In this document: positions 10,500 to 21,945 of the stretch, in pieces
Layout of the letters: each line of letters begins with the position of its first letter
Position numbering within the stretch: the stretch's first letter is position 1
NCBI GenBank assembly: GCA_022419385.1
Contig: JAJUBI010000008.1
Coordinates: forward strand, 1,674,001-1,738,000
Reading direction: 5' to 3'
Source of the DNA: Paraconiothyrium sp. Pb-2020
Taxonomy: Eukaryota > Ascomycota > Dothideomycetes > Pleosporales > Didymosphaeriaceae
Length of the DNA: 64,000 bases
Made by a program: the position numbers and the translations under genes
Notes under the pieces: model-generated
What the model saw: only the letters and a program-made list of their open reading frames with translations
Databases searched by the model: none
What the model was told of the DNA's origin: nothing

Positions 10500-13337
10500 C
10501 TACCGCTCTTTCTCTTGCGCTTTCGGTACAGCATTTTGTAACCGTAGCCATTCACCGTTGAACGCATTGACGAGCCATGAGCTTAGTTCTAGACATGACA
10601 TTAGCAGCTGATTTTGACAGTAGGAAGGGGTGGTGCTTACTGTCGTAGACAATTCTATTCGCATTATGGAAGTAAATGCTATGATCCGAGTCCGGGAAGA
10701 AATGCACATCGTAATTCTCCACACCTCCGAGATCCAGCTTATCAAGGAGCGTGGCCGTGTTCTGCATGTGGACGTTGTCGTCTGCAATGCCGTGCATGAC
10801 CAAGAAGCGAACGTTTTGAGACAGGGCTTTGACGTCGTGAATGCTGGAGTTGTCGTAGCCGCCGGGGTTGTTTTGCGGCGTGTGCATGTAGCGTTCGGTG
10901 TATATGGAGTCTGTAATGAATATGAGCATAGTAATGCGATGAAGGGGGGCTTTAGGTACTTACCGTAGAACCTCCAGTCCGTGACAGGAGCCACAGCCAT
11001 ACCGTACTTGAAGGTCTGGCCAGCATCTATCTCTAGGGTCTTCAGCGTTGTGAAACCTCCGTAGCTCCAACCCCAGATTGCTAGCCGCTCTTCGTCGACG
11101 TAATTCTTCTTCGCCCACATTTTGGCTACGGCGATCTGGTCGTGCGCTTCGTAGCCTCCGATGTTGCCGCGCGTAATGCACCGCAGTTTGCGTCCTAGAT
11201 AGCCGGTACCTCGACCATCGACGGTGACAACGATATATCCAAGGCTAGAAGCGACATACGACTGGAAATTGACCGAGAACTTCTTATCTACGGATTGCGA
11301 ACCGGGGCCGCTGTATTGGAAGAAGAGAACAGGATACTTTCGCTTCGGGTTGAAGTGTGGAGGGCGGCGTTCAACGACATTAAGTTTGAAGCCATCGACA
11401 TCTACCATCTGATAATTGAGGATAGGAAGCTCATGCTGTGCAACGAATTTCGCCAACTTCTTGTTTTCCTCAATCGTTTTCTCGAATTTTGAGGGAGTGG
11501 ATGGTGTGCTGATGATCTTTTGCCATGGGATATTGGGGCCTTCATGAGTAACCAGAGCGTAGCCACCACCAGTGGAGAAGGAAGCATCATAGAATCCGGC
11601 GGCAGCGTTGTCCATGACCTCCTTCTTGCCTGTACCGTCAAGCTTGACAACATAAGGATGACGTTCCAAAGAGCCCCGCTCGGTCGAGATGTAATACACC
11701 AGGTTATTATTCAGATCGACTCGTGATGGTGCATCGACCACCTCCCACTCGCCCTTAGTCAGCAGTACAGGCTTGTTGTTGTCAAGCGGCGTGAAGTAGC
11801 CGATATGGTCATAACCGTCGTGAATTATGGTATCAACGTACCCGTCTTCGTTGCGTCCCTTTTGAGGATCGGCCGGCACGAAGGTAGTCGTGTGAGACAC
11901 TTCCATCCACCCGCCGTCCAAAGCCTGCACGTCGTCGGTGCGTACAGTCTTGCCTGTTCGCTTGCCCACATCCATCAAGATCATCTTCAATACATCACTT
12001 TCTCGGTTCGTCTCACGGACGAGAACCTGCTTGTTCCTTGCCCAGACGATTTCGGTGATGAGACGGTCATGGTCGGCGAAGTCGTTCTCGATGTTTACGT
12101 TGAATACCTCGCCCATGTCTACATCGTAGAACTGTAGGTCCACGATAGGATTAGGAGCGCCTGCCTTAGGGTACTTGATGTCCCGAACCTCGGGGTAGTT
12201 CTCTTCTCCAGGCCTAGGTTTCTTTCCGCTGGGTCGAGAGACGAAATACTGGACGGGGAATGTAGGGACGGTAGACTCGTTCGTACGAAGGAAGGCGATA
12301 TATTTTCCGTCTGTCGACCACCAGGTCGCGCTGTTGCCTGCAAATACCTCCTCTTCATACACCCAATCCGGAACACCGTAGAACAATTCAGTGCCTCCAT
12401 CTTTAGTGATGGGTACGACCGTATTGGAGTCCAGCTTGCGAAGATACATGTTGTTGTTCCTCGTGAACACAACCGCATCGGATTGTGGTGACCAAGACGC
12501 CAGCTGAACGATACTGTCTGGGTTCGCTGGGTCTAGTGGTTCGCCTGTCTGGGTTGCGACATCGAAGATGTAGTACTTCCCTGTGAACGAGTGCCTCCAG
12601 TTCTTCTGCTCATCGGCGATGATGAGCACTTTCTTGAAGTCCTTGCTTGGCCAGAAGTTGTTCGGGTAGATGAACTCTCCATTAATCTTAAAGTTGCGAG
12701 CCTTCATGAGTAGGGTCCTGCTCGCGGCAACGTGTGCTGTGCCTTGGTCCCTAATGTTCTCTACTACCAAGTATCCGCCCTCGGAGACGCCTCTTTCAAG
12801 TAGCAGCCCGTCTTCGCCTTGTGGCCCTGCGATCCAAGACACACTCTGCCTGTCCCCGTACCATTGTCCGCTCAGTACACTGTCCAGAGTGACTTTCTTT
12901 CCCGAGCCCTTCGTGGAAGTTGCGAGCGGATCATGTGGTCGAGTGGAAACGTGTTTGTAGTTGCCCTTGAAGAGAAATGAGAACAAGGCGAGCGCCCAAC
13001 CAGCTACGCATATGATACCAATGATCCAAAGCAGACGCCGTGTTTTCCTATCTACCCCTTGGACGGGCTTAGGACCCTGTGATAACCCATCCTCGACATC
13101 GAAGCGTTCGCGCCTGCGCAGAGGCTCGGCGTTATCGTCGTCCCTGTACTTCTCCCCAAAGGTCGCACGCGATGCGCCATTTGTCGCATTGTCGTGAATG
13201 TGTTCCAGCACCAGTGACGTCGTCGAGACCGAGGACACGGAGCTTCCGGAGCCTTCTGCGGAGTCGCGAGAGGGTGTATCGGAGCGGGTAAGAGGCTCCG
13301 TCTCTTCGTCGTTCACGGCGCGCTCACGCGGGCTCAT
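10500..13337 (-). CDS. dapB: Vacuolar dipeptidyl aminopeptidase B (S9B/DPP4 family)
   Basis: Type II membrane serine exopeptidase that removes X-Pro and X-Ala dipeptides; the fungal enzyme is vacuolar. Proposed exons (minus strand) are 13337-10964, 10910-10641 and 10588-10500, about 910 aa. A cytosolic Ser/Thr-rich N-terminus is followed by one helix at about residues 106-127 ([16 protein letters not shown]). A beta-propeller with the DPP4 Glu motif comes next (WVYEEEVF), then an alpha/beta hydrolase domain. The catalytic Ser lies in WGWSYGGF near residue 757, the Asp in [10 protein letters not shown] near 835, and the His in [10 protein letters not shown] near 868. Splicing at 10963/10911 restores [15 protein letters not shown], and splicing at 10640/10589 restores [15 protein letters not shown]. 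Reading through the introns gives a false C-terminus. Confidence 0.95.
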   Translation of the reverse strand: MSPRERAVNDEETEPLTRSDTPSRDSAEGSGSSVSSVSTTSLVLEHIHDNATNGASRATFGEKYRDDDNAEPLRRRERFDVEDGLSQGPKPVQGVDRKTRRLLWIIGIICVAGWALALFSFLFKGNYKHVSTRPHDPLATSTKGSGKKVTLDSVLSGQWYGDRQSVSWIAGPQGEDGLLLERGVSEGGYLVVENIRDQGTAHVAASRTLLMKARNFKINGEFIYPNNFWPSKDFKKVLIIADEQKNWRHSFTGKYYIFDVATQTGEPLDPANPDSIVQLASWSPQSDAVVFTRNNNMYLRKLDSNTVVPITKDGGTELFYGVPDWVYEEEVFAGNSATWWSTDGKYIAFLRTNESTVPTFPVQYFVSRPSGKKPRPGEENYPEVRDIKYPKAGAPNPIVDLQFYDVDMGEVFNVNIENDFADHDRLITEIVWARNKQVLVRETNRESDVLKMILMDVGKRTGKTVRTDDVQALDGGWMEVSHTTTFVPADPQKGRNEDGYVDTIIHDGYDHIGYFTPLDNNKPVLLTKGEWEVVDAPSRVDLNNNLVYYISTERGSLERHPYVVKLDGTGKKEVMDNAAAGFYDASFSTGGGYALVTHEGPNIPWQKIISTPSTPSKFEKTIEENKKLAKFVAQHELPILNYQMVDVDGFKLNVVERRPPHFNPKRKYPVLFFQYSGPGSQSVDKKFSVNFQSYVASSLGYIVVTVDGRGTGYLGRKLRCITRGNIGGYEAHDQIAVAKMWAKKNYVDEERLAIWGWSYGGFTTLKTLEIDAGQTFKYGMAVAPVTDWRFYGKYLKPPFIALLCSYSLQTPYTPNATCTRRKTTPAATTTPAFTTSKPCLKTFASWSCTALQTTTSTCRTRPRSLISWISEVWRITMCISSRTRIIAFTSIMRIELSTTVSTTPSYCQNQLLMSCLELSSWLVNAFNGEWLRLQNAVPKAQEKER

Positions 13338-14082
13338 AGTGGCTGTTGTAGGGAGGCGCGAGTAAGCCGTATTATCTTATCATTGTAAACAAGAACTGAA
13401 CTATAGGAATCACAACCTGGTGGTCTAGAAGGCAGGGTACCGAACGTTCACACGAGCAACATGTGTGGGCAAGTTCGAGGGTTGTGGCCAGAGGGCGGCT
13501 ACGAGGTACAGCTGGACAAAGCGGCGGAGGGGGCGGAGGTCCGAGACAAGCATACCGCAGCCACACTCGAGGCTACCAGCAGCTTTACGTGCACGCCACC
13601 AACTTCAATAGTTCATTGAACCGTCTCATTCAAGTCCGAATGTGGCATACTACTATCTAAACAAAGACCAAGAGCCAAGTCACTAGCTACTCCGTCAAGA
13701 GTCTGGAATTGGCTTCGCTTCTCCACTGCATTGATACACCCCAGGTGCAAAACTCATGTATAGCTCCAGAAACTTCTCGCAACATTGCCAGATAGGTCAG
13801 GAAATAGCAGACTTACAAAATGTGAGGGGAAGGTGTTTGGGCACATGTGTCAGATCACATGTTTTCTGCCCGGCACTACCATGTAGTGTGCGTTTCTGTG
13901 ATGGTATACGAGAAATGCTGCAGCCGTACTCTGGCTTCAGTGTCGCCACACGCACCACTATTCAGTTTGGTATCGTTTCTGTCCCCGTCACGAAGCCCAT
14001 TCCAATACCCGAAGATCCGCTTTTGCAAAGCTTGCAGCTGGCTGCGAAGTGCGATCATGAGACGTCGCCTAGGCTCAGCAGC
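13338..14082. promoter_or_regulatory. dapB upstream region and rpb7 3' flank
   Basis: About 745 bp between the dapB start and the rpb7 stop, both on the minus strand, so this is the dapB promoter plus the rpb7 3' end. Open frames on the + strand (13756-14107) lack domains and overlap the rpb7 end. No gene is supported. Confidence 0.45.
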
Positions 14083-14830
14083 TCAGGACTGTAGAGGGCC
14101 AAGGTAGTCCTACCAAGCAGTTAGCCCACATACCTACAGCAGAGATACATTGCAGCTCGAACCGTTCCAGGGTACATCGTACAAGCAATAATCTGTACGC
14201 TGAACTGCACTCTGGAACAGTGGTTTCCTCTGGACATACCTCTTTCATAGTTCCGATGGCGAACTGTCTGTCGACCTCGGAACGCACACCCTTGATCTTG
14301 ATGCGGACGTTGGTGCCCTTCTCGATGACCTGGTCGGCGTTGTCTGTCCAATGCGGCGGCGTTGCGTTGGCATCATACTTGATCTCAGACGGTATCATCT
14401 ACTTGGTTTAGTAAAGAAAGGTTATAAATCGTCGAAGGTAAATGTACCGCGCGACTCACGAACGCCTCCAAGGAGCCACAGCTGACAAAGAAGCCGGACC
14501 GGACGACAGAGGTCACGATACCGTCCATCTAGCAGTTGTTAGTCCTGATTGCGAGGCACACATTTCACGGGCATCACATACGACCTCTCCCTTATACGGC
14601 CTCCAGACGATAGCCTTGTAGTGCACCGTGTACTCAGCGGAGCCGGACCCAGGTACGACTTGTCCGTCAGAGATATCGAAAGAGTCCAAAATGCACACAA
14701 TAGTGAAGGACCCCGTATTTGATCCCTCTTCCTTCGAAAGAAGCTCCCTGTGTAGATGCGCCCGTATCATCGGCCCGAAGTATGACGGGTGCAGTGTGAT
14801 AGTCTTCTCGAGCTCCTTTATGAAGAACAT
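14083..14830 (-). CDS. rpb7: RNA polymerase II subunit Rpb7
   Basis: Stalk subunit of RNA polymerase II that pairs with Rpb4 and binds emerging RNA. Proposed exons (minus strand) are 14830-14582, 14528-14460, 14398-14240 and 14109-14083, giving 167 aa, close to the usual 171. The RNP-like N-terminal half is intact (MFFIKELEKTITLHPSYFGP, TGSFTIVCILD, YKAIVWRPYKGEV). The S1/OB half continues with MDGIVTSVVRSGFFVSCGS and MIPSEIKYDANATPPHW, and the protein ends EDYLGPLQS. Four exons all meet in phase. The gene is divergent from the Mpo1-like gene (start 15421). Confidence 0.96.
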
Positions 14831-15420
14831 TTTGATTGCGACCGCTTAGGTCCGTTGCAGTTTGAGCTCTTGTGTGGGCAAGCGGCGTTGACGCGTCGGT
14901 CGAGACGGCGAGCGTGGGTATGAGAGAAAGGCAGCTTGCGCTAGCTGAGGCGACAGTGGTATTGTATTCTTATTATTCGCGCAACGACCTGTGAAAGAAC
15001 GGCAGAGGCCCGCGCAAAAGTCTCAAAGAGACGACCGCGACCTGGATATCAAGGACAGACCCGTTCCATGCACCCTTCCTCCAAATTGCGTGTGTATCAA
15101 TGTTCTATCGTCCGTCGAGGGGGTCGCGCGGGGCCTCGTGGACAGATTGGGTTGCGGCTGGAGTTCGACAGCTGCCTTTGAAGCAGAAGCGCGAGCAACA
15201 CTGGTCCCATTGCGCCTATCGCAGCTTACATAATACTCGCCATGACACGTGAGGAATGCCCCGTCCGTCTCACCCACACCATCTCGCTCCACAAGCCGCT
15301 GCCGTCCGTCCCCGCGGATGCAATAGAAACAGCGGCTTGGGTCTGTTCTCTACTTCACAAAAGCTATGTCGTTAGCCCTGCCACACCGATAACCGATCAA
15401 TTTCAACTACATCCGACACC
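14831..15420. promoter_or_regulatory. Bidirectional promoter region, rpb7 / Mpo1-like gene
   Basis: This 590 bp region between divergent starts has no convincing open frame. Around 15380-15420 it is C/A/T rich in the manner of a fungal 5' leader. Confidence 0.5.
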
Positions 15421-16170
15421 ATGTCTCTCAACCTTGAGAAACAGCTGCGCTTCGTACGTCACTCCCTTCGTTGTGTTCTCTACCATAACTAACCACGAAA
15501 CAGTATGGCGCATACCACCACAATAAGGTAGGGTCGACAAAGTCACCTGCGAAGTGCTCGCTCCCACTCACACCGCCCGCCCCAGGTCAATATCGGCATA
15601 CACACTGTCTGTGTACCCCTCATCCTCTTTGCGAGCGTTGTTCTCGTAGGTTGAACCAAGTGCTGGAAATTGGACAAGCCTGATAAACCACAGCTCACGA
15701 ACACACCCGCAATACCGCTGCCACCGTGGCTTACCGTTCCCAACCTGCCCCTCAACTTCGCGGCTGGCTTCCTTGTCTTGTACACGACAACATACATACT
15801 TATGGAGCCCGTAGCAGGAGCCATGCTTACGCCTATACTGATTGGTGTTACCGTATATGGGAACCATCTTACCTCGACCTACGGCGCAACTGCAAACAGA
15901 TGGGCTGGAGGTGTATTTATTGCGTCCTGGATTGCACAATTTATAGGCCACGGCAAGTTCGAAGGGCGAGCACCCGCACTGCTTGACAACATCGTACAAG
16001 CGTTCCTTCTCGCTCCGTTCTTCGTCTGGTTCGAGATCTTATTCACGCTCGGATATCGACCCGACTTGAAGAAGCGGGTAGATAAGGCCGTGGAAGAGGA
16101 CATCCGCAAATTCAAGGAAAAGAAAGGACAAACGGCGAACGGAAGCGCGAACGGAACTAAGACATCGTAA
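15421..16170 (+). CDS. MPO1: Mpo1-like (DUF962) ER membrane dioxygenase
   Basis: Yeast Mpo1 (YGL010w) is an ER Fe(II)-dependent dioxygenase that alpha-oxidises 2-hydroxy fatty acids in phytosphingosine breakdown. Proposed exons are 15421-15453, 15504-15527, 15586-15645 and 15694-16170, giving 197 aa, with three introns of 48-58 bp all at phase 0. The spliced N-terminus MSLNLEKQLRFYGAYHHN carries the conserved YxxxHxN-type motif, followed by KVNIGIHTVCVPLILFA. A second His motif occurs in YGNHLTS, and a third in QFIGHGKFEGRAPALLDN. Four hydrophobic helices are visible. The C-terminal tail is Lys/Asn/Ala-rich. The histidines match the family's metal ligands; activity itself is inferred from homology. 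Confidence 0.88.
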
Positions 16171-17534
16171 GTTTGTCTACCAAGATGCTATGACAATCAT
16201 TGGAGCGCCCACGGGACGATCGATCGATCTACCCATAGGACCTGCTCTGAGGGACACGATTATCCGAATTGGCGAGAGGGAATAACAGGAATACCGTGAT
16301 GGAAACGCGTGCGAGAGGCTTCCGGAATAACTTGAATATTGTTGTTATAATAGGGTTTTATTCAGAGATTCGTCAGAGATGTATCTGCATTTCAGCGGAA
16401 GGTAGGATACCAATGTGCATTGCTGGGTGTAATAGTTATGGATGCGACGGATGTCGGCCGCCGCCATGTGTATCGAGTCGTGTCCAGGTCTCGGTCTTCA
16501 AGCCTGGAGTTTGAGCCGCAAATGTATAATCATCGTTGAAGGCAAAGTTATATGTACGGATACTTCCATGTGCGCCAACATTTGAACGTTTCGCCCATGC
16601 AACAACAATCACACTCGTATCGCACGTCAAGTCAACTCAGGCTATCCACCCATCACCTAAACACGTATGTTTGCTCAGCATTCTTGGATTGCATGTGACC
16701 AAGCTCTCTATACGGCCTCTGGCACTTCTAAGTTCGAATGTCCTGGTCGAAGCGCGGATTGTTTGGACGAGGAACACTATCACCTTGTGCGCTTCGCTTA
16801 GAAAATAACTATAATGGCCGGAGACTGTTGGATTAGAGCCTGCTACAGTGGGCGCTACAGTGCCTACTGGCTACGATTCCTCGCCTCGGGAACCTTCATC
16901 ATTTGCTGCTTCTACGCGACAGTTGCCGTCACAATCACTCTGGCCTCTTAGAATGCAATGGCACGATACTGCTAAACCAGTGGCCAGCCTGAAGTCAAGC
17001 GGACGCACTACTGCGATAGACATGGCATTGCCTTTTCCTCAATCAGCGTTTGACGAGCCATTTCCATTACCACCAAGTTCCTGGCAATTTTACTTCATCT
17101 ACACTATGCTTATGACCCTAAGTAGTTTCCTTCGCACATTTCGATTGGGGCCGAAGCTTTGCGCAGACCTCGTGCAAGCTCTAGATAGCTACAACGCTGG
17201 TAATCAGAAAGGGGCCATTTTGCACACAGTCATAGACAGAGAGGTGCAGTGCAATGCGCAATAGGTTAAGAGTTTCTCAAATGATAATTCAACATTCCAT
17301 TAGCAAACGACGATGCACCAAAGTGTAGTTAAGCCTGGGGTGGACACCGCGGTTGCTCAGGGAATACATCGGGAAAAGTCGCAGCCGCTAGCCGGTCCAA
17401 GCGTTCCTTTCCCTAAGGGCTTTTCTCACCCTCGACCTCAGAGCTCCATCTCTTTCAACCCATCTCCGCTCATCCTCCTTCTGCATCAGCAATTGATCGC
17501 AGAACCGCCTCAATAACCTCTTGAGGTATCCACA
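16171..17534. promoter_or_regulatory. Mpo1-like 3' flank and atp1 upstream region
   Basis: This 1.36 kb region has one uninterrupted frame of 138 codons at 16848-17264. It shows no domain, mixed composition and no obvious promoter, and I do not call it a gene. The last 150 bp before atp1 are pyrimidine rich, as expected for the leader of a highly expressed gene. Confidence 0.4.
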
Positions 17535-19592
17535 ATGTTCTCGCGAGCTCTCCGCCAATCGAGCCGCCTCGCGGCGGTGTCTGCCCGGGCACAGATCTCC
17601 TCTGTAAGTCCATCGACGCCAGCCGCAATTGCGCCCGCAGTCCATCTCGCCATCGCCGCCAGCTTCCGGAACCGATTCTCGATGCCATTGGCGCTGCATT
17701 GGAGCTTGGTTGATGGGTTGGTGTTGCCGCGCTGGTTCCGTGGAAGCTCCCGTTGAGCCGAGTATTGACGAATTTTCAGGCCCGCGCAACGGCACCTCTC
17801 TACAACAGCGCTGTCCGCAGCTATGCCTCCGACGCGAAGGCCTCGCCGACCGAGGTGTCCTCCATCCTCGAGCAGAGGATCCGTGGTGTCCAGGAGGAGG
17901 CTGGTCTCGCCGAGACTGGACGTGTTCTCTCCGTCGGGTATGCCAACCCGCAAGCTGCGATAGCTGCGACCATCATCAAAAGGAATTAAGGGATCTGACA
18001 TTAGATGTCTAGTGACGGTATTGCGCGTGTACACGGCATGAACAACGTCCAGGCCGAGGAGCTCGTCGAGTACGTCCAACCAGCGCTCCAAGTCCGGGGG
18101 GGCAATTACTGACGGCAATGCAGGTTCGCCTCCGGTGTCAAGGGCATGTGCATGAACTTGGAAGCTGGCCAGGTCGGTGTTGTGCTTTTCGGTTCCGATC
18201 GATTGGTCAAGGAGGGTGAGACTGTCAAGCGTACGGGAGAGATTGTGAGTAGGCATCACTCGTGTTACGGACTACGCAGTTAACAACATCAGGTCGATGT
18301 CCCTGTCGGCGAGGCTCTTCTCGGCCGTGTTGTCGATGCCCTCGGTAACCCCATCGATGGAAAGGGCCCCATCAAGTCCACCGAGAAGCGCCGTGCCCAG
18401 CTCAAGGCCCCCGGTATTCTGCCCCGTCAATCCGTCAACCAGCCCGTACAGACTGGTCTCAAGTCCGTCGATGCCATGGTTCCCATCGGCCGTGGACAGC
18501 GTGAGCTTATCATTGGTGACCGTCAGACTGGAAAGACTGCCGTCGCCCTCGACACCATGTTGAACCAGAAGCGATGGAACAACGCCAACGACGAGTCCAA
18601 GAAGCTTTACTGCGTCTACGTCGCCGTCGGTCAGAAGCGTTCCACCGTCGCTCAGCTCGTCAAGACGCTTGAGGAGAACGATGCCATGAAGTACAGCATT
18701 ATTGTGGCTGCCACTGCCTCTGAGGCAGCTCCCCTCCAATATATCGGTGAGTCTTACCTTTATGAAATCTGATTTTCCGTTGCTGACCATGTTGTAAGCT
18801 CCTTTCACTGCCTGTTCGATGGGCGAGTACTTCCGTGACAACGGCAAGCACGCTTTGATCATCTACGATGATCTGTCCAAGCAGGCCGTCGCCTACCGTC
18901 AAATGTCCCTCCTGCTCCGTCGTCCCCCTGGACGTGAGGCTTACCCCGGTGACGTTTTCTACCTCCACTCTCGTCTGCTCGAGCGTGCCGCCAAGATGAA
19001 CGACAAGCTCGGTGGCGGTTCCCTCACTGCCCTTCCCATCATTGAGACCCAGGGTGGTGATGTGTCCGCTTACATTCCTACCAACGTCATTTCCATCACC
19101 GACGGTCAGATCTTCTTGGAGGCTGAGCTCTTCTACAAGGGTGTCCGTCCCGCCATTAACGTCGGTCTTTCCGTCTCCCGTGTCGGTTCTGCTGCCCAGC
19201 TCAAGGCCATGAAGCAAGTCGCTGGTTCGCTCAAGCTCTTCTTGGCTCAGTACCGTGAGGTTGCTGCTTTCGCCCAGTTCGGTTCCGATTTGGATGCTGC
19301 CACCAAGCAGACCCTCAACCGTGGTGAGCGTTTGACCGAGCTTCTCAAGCAGAAGCAGTACTCCCCCATGGCCGTCAACGAGATGGTTCCTTTGATCTAC
19401 TCTGGTGTCAACGGTATCCTCGACAACGTGCCCGTCGGCAAGATCCTCCAGTGGGAGGCTGACTTCCTTGCCCACCTCCGATCAAACGAGTCTGAGCTCC
19501 TTGCCCAGATCGACCGGGAAGGTGCGCTCAGCAAGGACCTCGAGGCCAAGCTCAAGGACGTTGCCACAAGCTTCACCAAGTCTTTCACATAA
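17535..19592 (+). CDS. atp1: Mitochondrial ATP synthase subunit alpha
   Basis: Non-catalytic nucleotide-binding subunit of the F1 sector of complex V. Proposed exons are 17535-17603, 17780-17937, 18013-18069, 18124-18244, 18293-18746 and 18799-19592, about 550 aa, against 545 in yeast. The N-terminus is a typical mitochondrial presequence ([20 protein letters not shown]). The beta-barrel domain starts with [17 protein letters not shown]. The Walker A loop is [10 protein letters not shown] near residues 209-217, and the alpha-specific segment [20 protein letters not shown] follows. The coding third positions are strongly C-rich, consistent with high expression. Intron 1 (176 bp) is long for this window. 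No defects are seen. Confidence 0.99.
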
Positions 19593-21945
19593 AGGAAGGC
19601 TTAAGGAGTGGGTACTCTCTTCGGGATCTTGCGGGGTAAAATGTGCTGATCGGTTTCTGAGATTAGATGTATAATAGAAGATGCGTCCTCGCCATCAGCT
19701 GTCTCAATAGGAAATCTCTTATGAAATGGACAGATGGCGTCTCCGAAACATCAAAATACCTTTTGCTCCTCTAGTACTACCATTTTCTTTGTTCCGAGCG
19801 AGTGCGTTCGAACTGTATCTAGCAAATCTCAGTTTCTCTGTTCATACTGCCGCCTCTGATGCAATGTGATCAATTACGAGCTTCTTTTACTCATTGACAT
19901 CGAACTCATCGGACTTGTACACACAAGAGATGAGGTTCGGTCGGGGTCTATAGAAGCTCTTTCCCAGTCATTTCACAAAATAAAACGCGTTCGGCGACTG
20001 TATAAACTTCATTGCGAGGCGCTAAGATACTATCCCACGGCGGCCGTTGCTCTAGACATTCTGGAGGGAAGCACCGGTAGTTTGCATGGTCGTAAGTTGT
20101 AATCTTGCTTAGAGCGACGGTGGGCAATTATGCCACCTTTAGTTTCATAGACTATGACTTGGGGCTGTATGCTGATTCAATCTATGCGCCTGATGTTGAT
20201 GTTGGCTATACACTTGACAGAATTCGTGCGAACGAGTAGGCAAGATGGTGCGAGTAGATCTATCTATAAGCGGCTAAACCAGGTCAATGAGGTTACTGTA
20301 ACAACTATCTACCGCAATAGAAGATGATCAATATGGTGAATTGCTGTAGTACATACCAGGGGTGGGAACTGATCTACTTTCAGACGGCACTCCTACTCAA
20401 TATAGAAACGAAGAAAACGAGATGATGTCCTCCGTGATAATTACCTCGAGCATCATTTAACACCTAAGTCCCTCACATGAACAAAGTCCTATGTTGTGAT
20501 ACTCGCGTATAAAGACGTTACAAGATGATGAGCCTGTACGTCATACTCATCAAAATAATACGCTGCAGAACGTATATATAATAAGTAGCATCTGACCTCT
20601 GCCTAGCAATTACTTATCATCGCTTGATTGGAAAGCGACGTAAGAAATGCACGTTCCTAGAGATCTTTGCGAGCTTCCCTATTTCTTGGATGAGCTAAAT
20701 ACAGGTATTCCACGTAGTCAGTATAAGATCTTTCAACCGACAATATTGGGTTGATTTGAACGTTGCGATATCAGCGTTGTACGCTCAGCATGCGGCTTTT
20801 GCGGATATGGCGGCACGCGGCTTTACTATTACTACAGGTACATACTATGTATAGGGCTAGAACAAAAAGATTGCACAGCTAGGGAAAAATGGATAAACTT
20901 GAAGATAGGATCGTGGTGAAATTAAAGAATTCGGGGTGTTTACGCATAATTAAAAGACTCATCGGTCCCTGAGTATACTCAGTTCTCTATGCGCTCATTT
21001 ACGGTCCAAGCCACGTTGCTCCCTGGGTCGCGCCGTCTATGCTTTAATTCTAGAGTATAGGATTCGACAACTCGTAGGCGGAGGTCGGCGTGAGCTACTC
21101 CATGGTCTGATTCCCCACAACTGCGGCTCACATCTCGGGGCAAGATCGCCCGACCAGCTTTTCAAATATTGGAGGAAGATGAGTTCTTCAAAACATGTTC
21201 CAACAGTTGATCAAAGGAGCACCAGGAGAGAACCCCAGAAACCGGACTCCATGCTCGAAAAGCTTGGAATTTGGCAATTCTCCCCGCGCTGTTGTCTCCG
21301 GCGGAGGCGCGCTCGGAGCAGACGCCGCGGCGTTTGAGAGCTAACGGTAGCGTCAGCGGGGATAGTTGCTAGGTGTAGAACATGGGTGCAATTCTGTTCA
21401 CTTTCTGTAGCAATATCACAGCATGGGGCGAAAGAAATCGCGAGAGGTGTTCTGCAGCGATGGGCTGGCGTCGGGGGACCGCGCAGTCTGATATGGCATC
21501 TGACCGACGTTCACATGCCAGGGAAAGATGGCGCTTGCGCTGCCCCAGATTCCCCAGCTCGGTCTTCCTTCCGAGGTCAGCGACGAGCGACCAGGAGGCT
21601 ATTTCGGCGGCTCAGCGTGCGTCGGCGTGTGCCCACATGACAGCGTTAGCAGCTTCACATGTGCGAAGACGCCACGCTGGGTGTATAAGTTGCTCGGTGC
21701 GCCGGACAGGCAGTTGGTTCACCGTGGGCCGCGTACAAACTGGAGCGGGCTGATTCGTCGCGTGACAACGCTAGACCTGTACCAGTGCCGAGGCATTTCC
21801 CATCTCACGCTTAGTTTGAGGCCGAGCGGAGCGTGCATCGAGCCCGTCATCAGACTCCATACAAAGCCAGACTCCGCGCTGTTCTCCCGCTTTCTCCACG
21901 CTTTCCTCTCCTCCGCATTATACCCTTGATTCACCGCCAATCACA
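19593..21945. other. Gene-free AT-richer stretch between atp1 and fumarate reductase
   Basis: 2.35 kb. From about 20100 to 21060 the sequence is visibly richer in A and T and full of TA steps, with no open frame above 78 codons on either strand. From about 21120 to 21945 it turns GC-rich again and is probably the promoter and leader of the next gene. Overlapping frames at 21382-21929 have no domain. It may hold a decayed element, but no terminal repeats were recognised. Confidence 0.45.

Noticed and set aside
16848..17264. Open frame of 138 codons upstream of atp1
   Set aside because: No domain, mixed composition, no leader-like sequence, and it sits where the atp1 promoter is expected.
18699..19475. 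Minus-strand frame of 258 codons
   Set aside because: Antisense shadow of the highly codon-biased atp1 exons 5 and 6.
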